Source: CAWJTN01 sp963845895 (lineage in GTDB: Bacteria > Patescibacteriota > Microgenomatia > UBA1406 > GWC2-37-13). Taken from it: a stretch of DNA of 64,000 bases. The DNA lies in assembly GCA_963845895.1 (NCBI GenBank), contig CAWJTN010000001.1, positions 372,001-436,000 of the forward strand, written 5' to 3'. Within the stretch, counting starts at the first letter, position 1. Every line of letters begins with the position of its first letter. The notes beneath the pieces are model-generated. The model worked only from the letters and a program-made list of their open reading frames with translations. It was not told where the DNA came from and made no database searches. The translations under genes were made by a program, and so were the position numbers. Positions 8,701 through 17,591 of the stretch are shown piece by piece.

Positions 8701-8757
8701 ATTAATATATTAACGAGTTTAGCGAGTTAACGAGTTATTAATTCATTAATACGTTAA
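8701..8757. repeat. TTAACGAGTT-type repeat array between valS and rpmH
   Basis: Units such as TTAACGAGTT, GCGAGTTAACGAGTT and a final ATACGTTAAT fill the gap. The array extends into valS: the last three sense codons and the stop of valS (LTY-stop) are repeat sequence. It is similar to the array at 58811-58840 beside a four-helix-bundle stump. Confidence 0.6.
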
Positions 8758-10971
8758 TTTTTTTAATTTTTCTAATAGTATTGAGCTATTATCTCCATTA
8801 AACGTCTTCCAAATTGCCTCTGTTACAAACGGCATAAATGAATGAAGCATTTTCAGATTCTCAAAATATACTTCTTTCAATAAGCTAAGAACTTTGATAT
8901 TACCAAATCTTGCCTCCTCTTTCAACTCTTCAATAAAATAATCAGCATACCTATGCCAGATAAATTCATAAATTAATCCAAAAGCTTGTGAAAATTTATA
9001 GTTATCCATCAATTGAATAAACTTTTTTTTCTCATTATTAAATTCTATTTGAAGATTTTTTATTGTTTTATGGGGAAAGCTTGAATTTTTGGAATTTGGA
9101 TTTTGAATTTGTTTCGAATTTCGAATTTCGAATTTCGAATTTAGTTCTATAAACCTCCCGATATTCCAAATCTTATTGGCAAAATTCCTCATTCCGATTA
9201 TTTTCTCCTCGGCCAAATTGACTTTTCCTCCCTGTGAAACACCGAAGAATAAAGAGGCTCTAAAAGCATCTGCTCCGTATTTATTTATTAAGTCCATCGG
9301 ATTTATGACATTTCCTTTGCTTTTACTCATTTTTTGACCCTTTGCATCGGTAACCATAGGCCAAAGGTAAACATTTTTGAATGGAACTTCTTTTTTAATA
9401 TACAAGGAAAACATGATCATTCTTGACACCCAGAGAGGTAAAATGTCTTGCAAAGTTCCCATTAAATCTGTTGGAAAACGGGTTTTGTATTCATTTTCTT
9501 TTAATGTCACCAGCGGCCACTGACCAGAAGAAAACCAAGTGTCGAATGTATCGGTTTCCTGGAGATAAAGTCCTTTCGGTTTACTTTCACTGATTATATA
9601 TTTTGCTTTTTTAGATGCTGATAATTTTTGCAAACCTGTCTCTATCTCTGAAAGGTTATAATTTTTAAGAAGTTCGTTAATTTTTCCAGAAACGGATTTT
9701 CCGGACTTATCTAGAAAAACTATAAATAACTCTGGATTTAATTTCACATCGTACCAAACAGGAATACGGATTCCCCAAGCAATCTGACGGCTTATGGGCC
9801 AATCATGCATATTTTCCATCCATTGTAGAATCTGTTTTTTGAACTTCCCCGGATGAAATTTAACTTTTTTTTTCTTAATAGCATTTATAACTGGTGGTTT
9901 GAGATCTTTTACTTTAATAAACCAATTAGGAATTATTGTTGGTTCAAGATCACTTTTGCAGCGATAACAAACGGCAACCGAATGAACATATTTTTTATCA
10001 ATTTTTTCAATCAGTCCTTTCTTTTTTAAGTCTTCGACTACTTTTTCACGGGCTGCTTTTACTTTTAACCCAGCATATGGTCCGGTTAATTTATTTAATC
10101 TACCATCAAGTCCAATCACCTGTTTTACTTCCAATCCATGTCTTTTTCCTGCCTCAAAATCGTTGAAATCATGTGCTGGAGTAATCTTTACTACTCCTGT
10201 TCCAAATTTCGGATCTACCATCTCATCTGCAATAACTTTTATCTTAAATTTTCCCAACAATCCTTCTGCTTCAACTTCTTTGCCGATCCATTTTTTATAA
10301 CGTTTATCTTCTGGATACACGGCTAATGCAGTATCACCAAACTTGGTTTCAGGTCTAACTGTTGCTAATACAAAAGGGCCGTATCTCATATAATAAAGAG
10401 GGTCCTTTCTTTCTATGTGCTCTACCTCAAGTTCCGATAGAGAAGTACCATCATGTGTGCAGTAATTTACAATATAATCATCGCGATATACCAATCCTTC
10501 TTCCTCCATTCTCCTAAAAGTTTCAAACACTCTCTGTATAACATGTTCGTCCAAAGTAAAAACACTTCTTTTCCAGTCGGCTAAAAAACCCAATTTCTTA
10601 AATTGTTCGTAAATCAATCCTGAATTTTCCTTTACAAATTTAGCAACATTTTCATAAAAAGTTCTTCGATCAAAATCAAAACGTGATTTTCCTTGTTTAG
10701 CCAGGAATTTTTCATAGACATACTGTGTCTCAAAGCCCGCGTGATCCATGCCAGGAATCCACAAAGAAGCAAAATCAAGCAAACGCTTGTAACGAATCAT
10801 AACATCATCAACCGTATACATTCCATGTCCTGCGTGAAGAGATGCATTAGCGTTTGGAGGTGGCATAAGAACCGTGTAGGGTTTACCTCTTCCTGGACTT
10901 AATAATTTTTCCTGTTCCCAAAAACTATAAATTTTTTCTTCAACTTCTTGTGGAATGAATTTTTTATCCAT
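8746..10971 (-). CDS. valS: Valyl-tRNA synthetase
   Basis: Class I synthetase charging tRNA-Val. The HIGH motif is HAGHG (residues 46-50, after PPPNANASL). The CP1 editing domain is present (GTGVVKITPAHDFNDFEAG), followed by the WISRQ-type motif (DWPISRQIAWGIRIPVWYD), the DTWFSSGQWP segment and the KMSKS motif (GQKMSKSKGNVINP). At 741 residues it is shorter than the roughly 850-950 of typical bacterial ValRS and lacks the C-terminal coiled coil. A repeat-derived peptide (NSKFEIRNSKQIQNPNSK) is inserted in the anticodon-binding domain, encoded at 9081-9145, and the final codons lie in another repeat. The start is supported by a TAAAAT -10 exactly 6 nt upstream. It diverges from the DUF2298 gene. 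Confidence 0.96.
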   Translation of the reverse strand: MDKKFIPQEVEEKIYSFWEQEKLLSPGRGKPYTVLMPPPNANASLHAGHGMYTVDDVMIRYKRLLDFASLWIPGMDHAGFETQYVYEKFLAKQGKSRFDFDRRTFYENVAKFVKENSGLIYEQFKKLGFLADWKRSVFTLDEHVIQRVFETFRRMEEEGLVYRDDYIVNYCTHDGTSLSELEVEHIERKDPLYYMRYGPFVLATVRPETKFGDTALAVYPEDKRYKKWIGKEVEAEGLLGKFKIKVIADEMVDPKFGTGVVKITPAHDFNDFEAGKRHGLEVKQVIGLDGRLNKLTGPYAGLKVKAAREKVVEDLKKKGLIEKIDKKYVHSVAVCYRCKSDLEPTIIPNWFIKVKDLKPPVINAIKKKKVKFHPGKFKKQILQWMENMHDWPISRQIAWGIRIPVWYDVKLNPELFIVFLDKSGKSVSGKINELLKNYNLSEIETGLQKLSASKKAKYIISESKPKGLYLQETDTFDTWFSSGQWPLVTLKENEYKTRFPTDLMGTLQDILPLWVSRMIMFSLYIKKEVPFKNVYLWPMVTDAKGQKMSKSKGNVINPMDLINKYGADAFRASLFFGVSQGGKVNLAEEKIIGMRNFANKIWNIGRFIELNSKFEIRNSKQIQNPNSKNSSFPHKTIKNLQIEFNNEKKKFIQLMDNYKFSQAFGLIYEFIWHRYADYFIEELKEEARFGNIKVLSLLKEVYFENLKMLHSFMPFVTEAIWKTFNGDNSSILLEKLKKLTY
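9081..9145. repeat. TTTCGAA tandem repeat inside valS
   Basis: Tandem TTCGAAT heptamers (9114-9140) with flanking TTTTGGAATTTGGATTTTGAA units, all in frame with valS and adding about 20 residues rich in Asn/Ser/Lys/Gln. There is no sign that the frame is broken. Confidence 0.75.
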
Positions 10972-10977
10972 ATTTCA

Positions 10978-11000
10978 ATTTTATCAGAGTATTATATAAT
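10978..11000. promoter_or_regulatory. Divergent promoter pair between valS and the DUF2298 gene
   Basis: The minus-strand TAAAAT (10983-10978) is 6 nt from the valS ATG at 10971. The plus-strand TATAAT (10995-11000) is 8 nt from the ATG at 11009. The whole intergenic gap is 37 bp, so both mRNAs must be leaderless or nearly so. Confidence 0.65.
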
Positions 11001-11008
11001 AAAAATCT

Positions 11009-13126
11009 ATGGACTGGATATTTATATCGTTACAATGGTACTCAATTCTTTTTATCTTAGGCTTAATTTTTTATCCATTAATAACAAAAATATTTGGCAA
11101 AGTGTTTATTGATAATGGCTATGCTTTTTCAAAAACGCTGGCCATACTTTTCGTAAGTTACTCAATATTTTTCCTCGGAATTTTAAAAATCTTACCGTTT
11201 ACCCAGTTCAGCCTTATCATCGTTATAGCATTATTCACGGTAATAAATATATTTATTTGGAAAAAAAATAAGCATTCAGTTACCGACCTCCAACACGGAA
11301 CAATTTTCTTGATTGTTTTTGAAGAGATTTTATTCTTTGCAGCATTGATATTTTGGGTCTTTGTGAGAGGTCAAGAACCATCAGTTAGAGGTTTAGAAAA
11401 ATTTATGGATTTTGGTTTTATGAACTCAATTCTCCGAACCAAATTTTTCCCGCCGCTTGATATGTGGCTCTCAGCTGATCAACTGAAACCTAACGGCTAT
11501 CCCATAAATTATTACTATTTCGGTCACTTGACAGGTGCAGTACTAATGAAGATTTCAGGTGTTAAGCCGGCAATAGGTTACAACTTAATCTTAGCTACGG
11601 TTTTTGCCTTGGCTATCTCACAAACTTTTTCTTTAATAGTAGGAATCATTTACAACTTCTCAAAAAAAGTTGACTTAAAAAAATTTATTTTTTATGGCTT
11701 ACTTGGAAGCTACATTGTCAATCTCGGAGGAAATCTTCATACTATCTACACTTTTACAACAGGTTATCCTAATGACAATCCTATTCCCTTTTGGCAAATT
11801 TTATCATGGTTCAATCCCACTAAATATTGGTACCCCAATGCAACTCGTTTTATAGCATTTACAATTCATGAATTTCCTTCTTATTCATGGGTTGTAGCCG
11901 ATCTGCATGGTCACGTTTTTGATATACCATTTGTCCTTTTGACACTGGCAATTTTATTCATATTTTTTATTAAAAATAAAAGATTAAAAAATAAAAATTA
12001 TTTTGTTACTCCTATTTTTTTAGGTTTCCTCACAGCTGTTCACTATATGACCAACGCTTTTGATGGACCTATTTATTTACTTCTTTCTAGCGTTTTATTT
12101 TTTATTATTCTTGGTTGGGGAAAAGAATTATTAATAAGTCTTGCGATAATGTTTTTTTCGTTCATTGCTTTTGCCCTTCCATTCTCTATTCATTTCTCGC
12201 CGTTTGTCACAGGGATAGGAGTTAACTGTAGCGCCAACTTCCTTGTTAATTTAAAAAAACTCGGTCCTTTTCTTTTCGAGAAAGACAAATGCCAAATTTC
12301 TCCTATATGGATGCTTTTTGTACTCTGGGGATTTTTCTGGGTGAACTTCATTATTTTTTTAATAATTAAGATTAAAAAAAATGGAATCAGGAATAAGATA
12401 GATGATTTCTTTTTAATACTCTTTTCTCTTGGGACAATCTTCATTATTATTCCTGAATTTTTCTATATAAAAGACATCTACCCGCAACATTTCAGAGCCA
12501 ATACAATGTTTAAACTAGGCTATCAAGCTTTCATTATGATGAGTATAGCTTCTACCTATACGTTTTATAAAATCAAATTATTAGAAAAACCAAAATCAAT
12601 TATCTTCTCTCTAGTCTTTGTATTTTTTTTCTTTTTTGTTGCAATCTATCCTTTTTTTTCGACTCCCTCCTACTATGGAAACTTAAATCGTGAAGTCCAG
12701 CTGGACGGTTCAAAATGGCTTCAAACTTTCTCATTAGAAGATAGTGAGATTGTAGATTATTTAAACCAATACGTTAAAGGTCAACCAGTTATTTTAGAAG
12801 CTCAGGGAGATTCCTATACAGATTTTAACGTTATTTCTGCCTATACCGGCCTTCCCACTGTTGCAGGCTGGTGGGTTCATGAATGGCTGTGGCGAGGTTC
12901 ACCTGATATTGTTGGAAAAAGAATTCCTGATATCGTAAATATTTATGAGTCTCCTGATTTAAAACTAACAAAAGATTTATTAAAAAAATATCATGTTAAA
13001 TATGTTATCGTTTCTAAGTTGGAAAGACAGAAATATCAAAACCTGAAAGAGGATAAATTTGCAGTATTAGGTAAGCTAATTTTTCGATCTTCAAATGGAA
13101 TCGGGTCTGTATATCAAGTTAATTAA
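11009..13126 (+). CDS. DUF2298 (Chlor_Arch_YYY) polytopic membrane protein
   Basis: 705 residues with about a dozen hydrophobic helices. The family hallmark is visible as YPINYYYFGHLTGAVLMKISG, preceded by FMDFGFMNSILRT and a MWLSADQLKPNG stretch, and followed by FIAFTIHEFPSYSWVVADLHGHVFDIPF. The C-terminal 150 residues are soluble (VILEAQGDSYTDFNVISAYTG...AGWWVHEWLWRG). The family occurs in Chloroflexi, archaea and candidate phyla and resembles membrane-embedded GT-C type glycosyltransferases; its substrate is not known. It stands as a single gene with its own TATAAT, followed by a strong bidirectional terminator. Confidence 0.85.
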   Translation: MDWIFISLQWYSILFILGLIFYPLITKIFGKVFIDNGYAFSKTLAILFVSYSIFFLGILKILPFTQFSLIIVIALFTVINIFIWKKNKHSVTDLQHGTIFLIVFEEILFFAALIFWVFVRGQEPSVRGLEKFMDFGFMNSILRTKFFPPLDMWLSADQLKPNGYPINYYYFGHLTGAVLMKISGVKPAIGYNLILATVFALAISQTFSLIVGIIYNFSKKVDLKKFIFYGLLGSYIVNLGGNLHTIYTFTTGYPNDNPIPFWQILSWFNPTKYWYPNATRFIAFTIHEFPSYSWVVADLHGHVFDIPFVLLTLAILFIFFIKNKRLKNKNYFVTPIFLGFLTAVHYMTNAFDGPIYLLLSSVLFFIILGWGKELLISLAIMFFSFIAFALPFSIHFSPFVTGIGVNCSANFLVNLKKLGPFLFEKDKCQISPIWMLFVLWGFFWVNFIIFLIIKIKKNGIRNKIDDFFLILFSLGTIFIIIPEFFYIKDIYPQHFRANTMFKLGYQAFIMMSIASTYTFYKIKLLEKPKSIIFSLVFVFFFFFVAIYPFFSTPSYYGNLNREVQLDGSKWLQTFSLEDSEIVDYLNQYVKGQPVILEAQGDSYTDFNVISAYTGLPTVAGWWVHEWLWRGSPDIVGKRIPDIVNIYESPDLKLTKDLLKKYHVKYVIVSKLERQKYQNLKEDKFAVLGKLIFRSSNGIGSVYQVN

Positions 13127-13174
13127 TAATTATATATTTATGGTAGTTGACAAAATAAAATCTTTCTGTTATTT

Positions 13175-13238
13175 TTTAAAAAGAGCATTACTACTCGTCG
13201 TCCCCTAATACGAGCGGTAGTGATGCTCTTTTTTTTCT
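13175..13238. terminator. Strong bidirectional intrinsic terminator
   Basis: A long stem, AAGAGCATTACTACTCGT (13181-13198) pairing with ACGAGCGGTAGTGATGCTCTT (13210-13230), is flanked by T-runs on both strands (TTTTTTTT to the right; the complement of AAAAA to the left). It ends the DUF2298 gene from the left and the small gene 13399-13247 from the right. Confidence 0.85.
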
Positions 13239-13246
13239 TGAAAAAT

Positions 13247-13399
13247 CTACAGATGATAAAGTTTGATTGGAACCCTAATGTTCTTCTCTAGTAATTGATC
13301 AAACTGAACTCTTACAAAACTAGACAATTCTTTTCTATTTAAAAAACTAAACTTATTCTTGGTAGATTTAGGCTTTTGCAAAAAGATATTTTTTCCCAT
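13247..13399 (-). CDS. Small basic orphan protein (50 aa) with its own promoter
   Basis: Starts MGKNIFLQKPKSTKNKF and continues FSFLNRKELSSFVRVQFDQLLEKNI before ending IKLYHL. It is lysine-rich with one probable amphipathic helix (ELSSFVRVQFDQLLEK). It is supported as a real gene by a near-perfect promoter (TTGACA, 17 nt, TATATT, 6 nt, ATG) and by a strong terminator 9 bp after the stop. No family recognised. The isolated, strongly promoted and efficiently terminated layout suggests an abundant small protein, possibly nucleic-acid binding given its charge; that is inference. Confidence 0.65.
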   Translation of the reverse strand: MGKNIFLQKPKSTKNKFSFLNRKELSSFVRVQFDQLLEKNIRVPIKLYHL

Positions 13400-13405
13400 A
13401 ATTCA

Positions 13406-13434
13406 AATATAATCTACTCTAAATCATTTGTCAA
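13406..13434 (-). promoter_or_regulatory. Consensus promoter of the 50-aa gene, leaderless
   Basis: TTGACA (13434-13429), a 17-nt spacer, TATATT (13411-13406), then 6 nt to the ATG at 13399. Confidence 0.8.
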
Positions 13435-13589
13435 GACCTATAGAAAAATACACATCTTCTATAAGATATCCTATAGATAATAAATTTGGTTTTATCCTTT
13501 CCTGCGGCTCCCTAATTTTTGATTAAAAAATTGTGGATACTTTGGGGATTACAATATTCATACCTTTTTATGTATAATTTAGAAGACTT

Positions 13590-14381
13590 ATGAAACTTAC
13601 AGTATTGACATATAATGTTCTTTTTAACAGGGCACTCACTCAATTGAAACCTTTACTTCAAAGATATAATCCTGATCTTATCTGTTTGCAAGAGATTGAA
13701 ACTAGTGAAACTAACCTCAAGCAAATGGAAATCCTAAATTACAAATTAGCCGACTTTTCTAACTCTTTTATTAAATACGGAAAAATTTGGGGAGTAGCCA
13801 CTTACTTTAACTATAAAAATCTGAAATTTGTAGAGTCAGATACATTTATACTTCCTCGTAGTTTTTATGAAATTGCAACTTTAATTTTTCGTTTAATTAT
13901 AGGAGGAAGCACGCATAGAACAGTGCTAAAGACAGATTTTAGCTGTCTATTGGGCGGTTGCAATATAAGTGTCTACAACATACATTTGACTGAGATTGCG
14001 TCTAATTCAGGAAGAATAAAACAACTCAAATATACTCTAGGAGATTTGAAAGAAAAAGGTAAAAAACCTGGAATCATTGCAGGTGATTTCAATTTTCTTC
14101 CTTATTCCAGAAAAAATTTGGAGATTGTTATGAAGGGATATGGCTATTCTGAAGCTACAAAAACTATTCCTTATACTATTTATTACGGGAATGACTTAAA
14201 ATCAAAAAATTATACTTTGATACAAAGATTTTTAGTAAGATTCTTAGGTAAGATCTTCTCAATTGATAGAATTAAAGCAGATTATATTTTTTATAAGAAT
14301 TTGAAATTTATCGAAAGTAAACGTATTCCGTTACAATATTCTGATCACTTTCCAATAATTTCTACTTTCGAACTAATTTAA
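13590..14381 (+). CDS. Endonuclease/exonuclease/phosphatase-fold hydrolase
   Basis: 263 residues with the EEP superfamily motifs in order: LTYNVLFN at residues 5-12, the metal-ligand glutamate in DLICLQEIE (about residues 30-38), the catalytic NIHLTE segment, IIAGDFNFLP (about residue 165), the DYIFY segment and a terminal SDHFPI. All catalytic residues (Asn, Glu, His, Asp, Asn, Asp-His) appear intact, so it should be an active Mg-dependent phosphodiesterase. Substrate cannot be assigned from sequence: DNA repair AP endonuclease, nuclease and phospholipase relatives share the fold. A TATAAT lies 11 nt upstream of the ATG. It overlaps the convergent glycosyltransferase by 4 bp. Confidence 0.85.
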   Translation: MKLTVLTYNVLFNRALTQLKPLLQRYNPDLICLQEIETSETNLKQMEILNYKLADFSNSFIKYGKIWGVATYFNYKNLKFVESDTFILPRSFYEIATLIFRLIIGGSTHRTVLKTDFSCLLGGCNISVYNIHLTEIASNSGRIKQLKYTLGDLKEKGKKPGIIAGDFNFLPYSRKNLEIVMKGYGYSEATKTIPYTIYYGNDLKSKNYTLIQRFLVRFLGKIFSIDRIKADYIFYKNLKFIESKRIPLQYSDHFPIISTFELI

Positions 14382-15199
14382 GTAAGGTACTGTCCAAAGA
14401 ATTTTTTTAGTTGTTTCAGATAGTTTTTTAGATTATCTTCAAAACTTACATTATTTTTAAAATCAGCGTAAGTTTTCCCACCCATTTCATATTCAAAAAT
14501 CTTATTTTTAATATCTCCTTTTATAAGTAAATGCCCTACGGACAAGAGTGATTTATAAAACATTGTTAAACGACCCTCTCTTCTCATACGTCTTAATGAA
14601 ATTTTAACCCTTATTTTTTGTAAAAATCTAACTTTAACTCCCCATTTTTGGGCTTTTTCTATTATATTATGATCTTCAGCCATAAATAATTTTTCATTGA
14701 AACCACCTACAAGATTGAAAAAATTTTTTTCCCAGATCATATGTCCACCCTTAGAAAATGGCTTACCTATATTGTGAGACAATTCCGGCAATAAATTACT
14801 GACTTTGAAGATAAACTGAGCTTCGGTAGTTTTTTCATCAGGGACTATATATGGAATGAGTACTAATCCTTTATTTTTAAGAATATATTTTTTTAGACTA
14901 TTAGAAAAGCCTGCACTGACAGAGGCGTCTGCATCTAAAAAAATTAAATATTTGCCTTTTGCTTTAGTTGCACCAAAATTTCTCTGAAAAGATACTGATC
15001 TTTTTACTTTATAAAAGTTTATTGGTATTTCTTTAATATAAGACAGGCAAACTTTCTCTGTATTATCTTTCGAAAAACCGTCGACAATTATCACTTCAAA
15101 ATTTTTCTCCTTTTGTTTTTTTAAATTTTTTAAGAGCTTTGGAAGAAAGTCTTCTTCATTTAATGTAGGAACAATTATAGAAAAAAAAGGTTCTTCCAT
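14378..15199 (-). CDS. GT2 family glycosyltransferase
   Basis: 273 residues with a GT-A fold. N-terminal FSIIVPTLNEEDFLPKLLKNL, nucleotide-binding VIIVDGFSKDNT, the DXD region FLDADASV at about residue 91, and the acceptor-side signature AEDHN (GFNEKLFMAEDHNIIEKAQKWG). No membrane helix is obvious. It is a close paralogue of the gene at 16069-16878 (same length, same VGGFNE/ED-H motif, same MGG-x-x-Y C-terminus), and the two flank a third GT-like gene on the other strand. Probable role in cell-surface glycan or glycolipid synthesis; acceptor unknown. Confidence 0.88.
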   Translation of the reverse strand: MEEPFFSIIVPTLNEEDFLPKLLKNLKKQKEKNFEVIIVDGFSKDNTEKVCLSYIKEIPINFYKVKRSVSFQRNFGATKAKGKYLIFLDADASVSAGFSNSLKKYILKNKGLVLIPYIVPDEKTTEAQFIFKVSNLLPELSHNIGKPFSKGGHMIWEKNFFNLVGGFNEKLFMAEDHNIIEKAQKWGVKVRFLQKIRVKISLRRMRREGRLTMFYKSLLSVGHLLIKGDIKNKIFEYEMGGKTYADFKNNVSFEDNLKNYLKQLKKFFGQYLT

Positions 15200-15263
15200 A
15201 TTTTTATTTGTTGATTTGAGGCAATTTAAATTATATCATAGCTTCATATCCTTCTTTTTCTAT

Positions 15264-16091
15264 ATGAACAAAAAATACGCAGTAATTATAACTACCCACA
15301 ACCGAATTTTAGACGCCAAAATAAGCATGGAGATAATCAGGTATTTTTGGAGTAAAGTTAATGATTTTTCTAGCATTGACATATTTCATGTTTATGACGG
15401 AAGAAAGGAATGGTATAAGAAGAAATATTTAGAAGATTTTTTAATTAGAAGAAACAATATTGATCATTATTTGGGAGCTGCGAATTTAATTGATACGGGG
15501 ATTAATAAGGTTCTAAAATCTAATATAAATTATAAGTACATAATAGTTTTATCTGCCGATGTTCTGATTATTAAACCTAAAAGATTGCGTGAGTTACTGT
15601 CAATGATGGATAAAAATAAATACTTGCTCTTAACCTCTATTTGGCCTTCTTTTGCTTTTATTCCCAAATATTTCGCCACAGAATTCTTTATCATTTCCAC
15701 TCCGTTTGCTAAAAAGGTATTTCCACTTAATTTGCCCCATTTTTTTAAAAGAAGGAGGCTGGACAATCTCCTATATGAAATATCAAAATTTGTCCCAGTT
15801 TTGACTGTTCCTAAGGTAGAACTCTGCTTTACGCAAAAAGTATTGAAGACACTAAATTCAAGTTTTTGGGACTTTAAATGGCTCAAATTTATATATCTAA
15901 TACCGGAGAGAAAATTTGTCTGGATAGTTAATCGACATAGATCAAAAAAATTAGGATATTATTCGTATCACGATCTTTTTAAAAAAATAAATCTAATTTC
16001 TTCTGAAGCTTCTATTAAACATATAGTTAAAAGAGCGGTGAATTTAAAGAAAGTTATTAAAACAAATGTTAATCGGAAAGTATTTTCTTAA
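15264..16091 (+). CDS. Glycosyltransferase-like protein (GT-A type, unassigned)
   Basis: 275 residues from the ATG at 15264 (MNKKYAVIITTHN); an upstream TTG would add an implausible hydrophobic extension. The opening VIITTHNRILDAKISMEIIRYFW resembles a GT-A fold, and YIIVLSADVLIIKPKRL holds an S-A-D in the place of the DXD motif. The rest is lysine-rich with an aromatic C-terminal half and has no membrane segment. It sits between two paralogous GT2 genes and overlaps the 3' end of the second by 23 bp. Assignment as a glycosyltransferase is moderate; the sugar donor and acceptor are unknown. Confidence 0.7.
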   Translation: MNKKYAVIITTHNRILDAKISMEIIRYFWSKVNDFSSIDIFHVYDGRKEWYKKKYLEDFLIRRNNIDHYLGAANLIDTGINKVLKSNINYKYIIVLSADVLIIKPKRLRELLSMMDKNKYLLLTSIWPSFAFIPKYFATEFFIISTPFAKKVFPLNLPHFFKRRRLDNLLYEISKFVPVLTVPKVELCFTQKVLKTLNSSFWDFKWLKFIYLIPERKFVWIVNRHRSKKLGYYSYHDLFKKINLISSEASIKHIVKRAVNLKKVIKTNVNRKVFS

Positions 16092-16878
16092 TTTCATTCA
16101 GAGTATCCTGTAAAGTCTTTCCTTTAATTTCTTTTTTATTATATTCCTGGCCACCCATTTCATAATTAAAAATTTTCTTTTTAACATCTCCTTTAAACGC
16201 CTGATAAGTAGTACCAACCAAAAGTTTATAAAGTGAAGTTAATCTACCCTCTTTTTTTATTCGCCTTAACGAATAAGTAAGTTTTATATTGTGTAGGAAT
16301 TTTGCTCTCACGCCCCATTTTCCTGCTTTTTGAATAATACTATGATCTTCTCCTATAAATATGCTCTCATCAAAACCACCAACAAGAATAAAGAAATTTT
16401 TTTCCCAAAACATTGAACCGCTTGAAGAAAATGGTTTATCAAGATGCTGTGAAAATTCAATCAGGTAATTAATTAACTTATATGTAGCTTCAATTTCAGG
16501 TGAACTCTTTTCGGGCTTAATGTAGGGTATAAAAACCAATCCTCCCTTATCTTTTATATATCTTTTAAGACTTTTTGTAAAACTGGAACCAACTCTGACA
16601 TCAGCATCTAAAAAAATTAAGTACGCACCTTTAGCATATTTTGCCCCATAATTTCTTTGGTATGCAACATTTTTCCGCTCATTCTCGAAAAAAGTTAAGG
16701 GTAACACATTTTTAAATTCAAGTACTCTTTCTTTGGTTTTATCTTCCGATTTTCCATCTGTAACTATTACCTCAAAATTTTGCTCTTTTTGATTTTTTAA
16801 ATCTCTTAACAATTTAGGTAACAACTTTTCTTCATTTAATGTAGGTATTATAACAGTAAAAAAAGGTAAAAATGACAT
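16069..16878 (-). CDS. GT2 family glycosyltransferase (paralogue)
   Basis: 269 residues: FTVIIPTLNEEKLLPKLLRDL, VIVTDGKSEDKT, the DXD region FLDADVRV, and IGEDHSIIQKAGKWG. It matches the gene at 14378-15199 nearly motif for motif, including the C-terminal EMGGQEYNKK, indicating a local duplication. The neighbours are other glycosyltransferases, so a surface polysaccharide or glycolipid role is likely. A TAATAC-type -10 lies close to the ATG. Confidence 0.88.
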   Translation of the reverse strand: MSFLPFFTVIIPTLNEEKLLPKLLRDLKNQKEQNFEVIVTDGKSEDKTKERVLEFKNVLPLTFFENERKNVAYQRNYGAKYAKGAYLIFLDADVRVGSSFTKSLKRYIKDKGGLVFIPYIKPEKSSPEIEATYKLINYLIEFSQHLDKPFSSSGSMFWEKNFFILVGGFDESIFIGEDHSIIQKAGKWGVRAKFLHNIKLTYSLRRIKKEGRLTSLYKLLVGTTYQAFKGDVKKKIFNYEMGGQEYNKKEIKGKTLQDTLNEIKKILSD

Positions 16879-16911
16879 ATTTTTTTAGTATTATTTAAAT
16901 TATAGCTTAAT

Positions 16912-17583
16912 ATGGAAATTTCTGTAGTTATACCTGTTCTAAATGAAGAAAAACGCATAAGGAATTGTATCCAGGCTCTTTTAAATCAAGAAGTTAAACC
17001 CGATGAAATAATTGTTGCTGATGCTGCATCAACAGATAATACTGCTAAAATAGCTAAAGAAATGGGAGTAAAGATAGTTGAGGAACCAGAGAGAGGAATA
17101 GCAAAAACTAGAAATAAAGGTTTTAACGCTGCTCAATATGAAATAATAGCAAGATGCGACGCTGACTCAATAGTACCAACAAATTGGATTAAAAGAATAA
17201 AGGAAGATTTTTCTAAAGAAAAAATTGATGCATTGACTGGACCTATAATTTACTTTGATCTATCACCTAATAACGCTATTTATTCAAAAATTTTTCTTTA
17301 TCTGATGAAGTTTATCCAAGGTTATCACACACTCATTGGAAATAATATGGCCTTAAGAAAAGAGATGTGGGAAAAAATCAAAGATACTGCCTGTAAAGAT
17401 GATAAAAATATGCACGAAGATATTGATTTGGCAATTCATGTGCATAAACATGGTGGAGTAATAAAATATGATCCCTTATTAATCGCCAAAAATTCAGGAA
17501 GAAGAATTAAAAATAATCCAATTTCTTTTTTTATTGAATATCCTATCCGACTGATAAAAACTATCTTGAAAAAACATTCATAA
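16912..17583 (+). CDS. GT2 family glycosyltransferase
   Basis: 223 residues. ISVVIPVLNEEKRIRNCIQALLNQ, then IIVADAASTDNTAKIA, a DXD as RCDADSIVP (about residue 80), LTGPII, GNNMALRKEMWEKI and HEDIDLAIHVHKHGG. These are the complete motifs of dolichol-phosphate-sugar-synthase-like GT2 enzymes. No membrane helix is seen. It is transcribed divergently from the neighbouring GT2 gene across a 33-bp gap, so start sites must be very close to the ATGs. Confidence 0.9.
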   Translation: MEISVVIPVLNEEKRIRNCIQALLNQEVKPDEIIVADAASTDNTAKIAKEMGVKIVEEPERGIAKTRNKGFNAAQYEIIARCDADSIVPTNWIKRIKEDFSKEKIDALTGPIIYFDLSPNNAIYSKIFLYLMKFIQGYHTLIGNNMALRKEMWEKIKDTACKDDKNMHEDIDLAIHVHKHGGVIKYDPLLIAKNSGRRIKNNPISFFIEYPIRLIKTILKKHS

Positions 17584-17591
17584 ATATTTTC

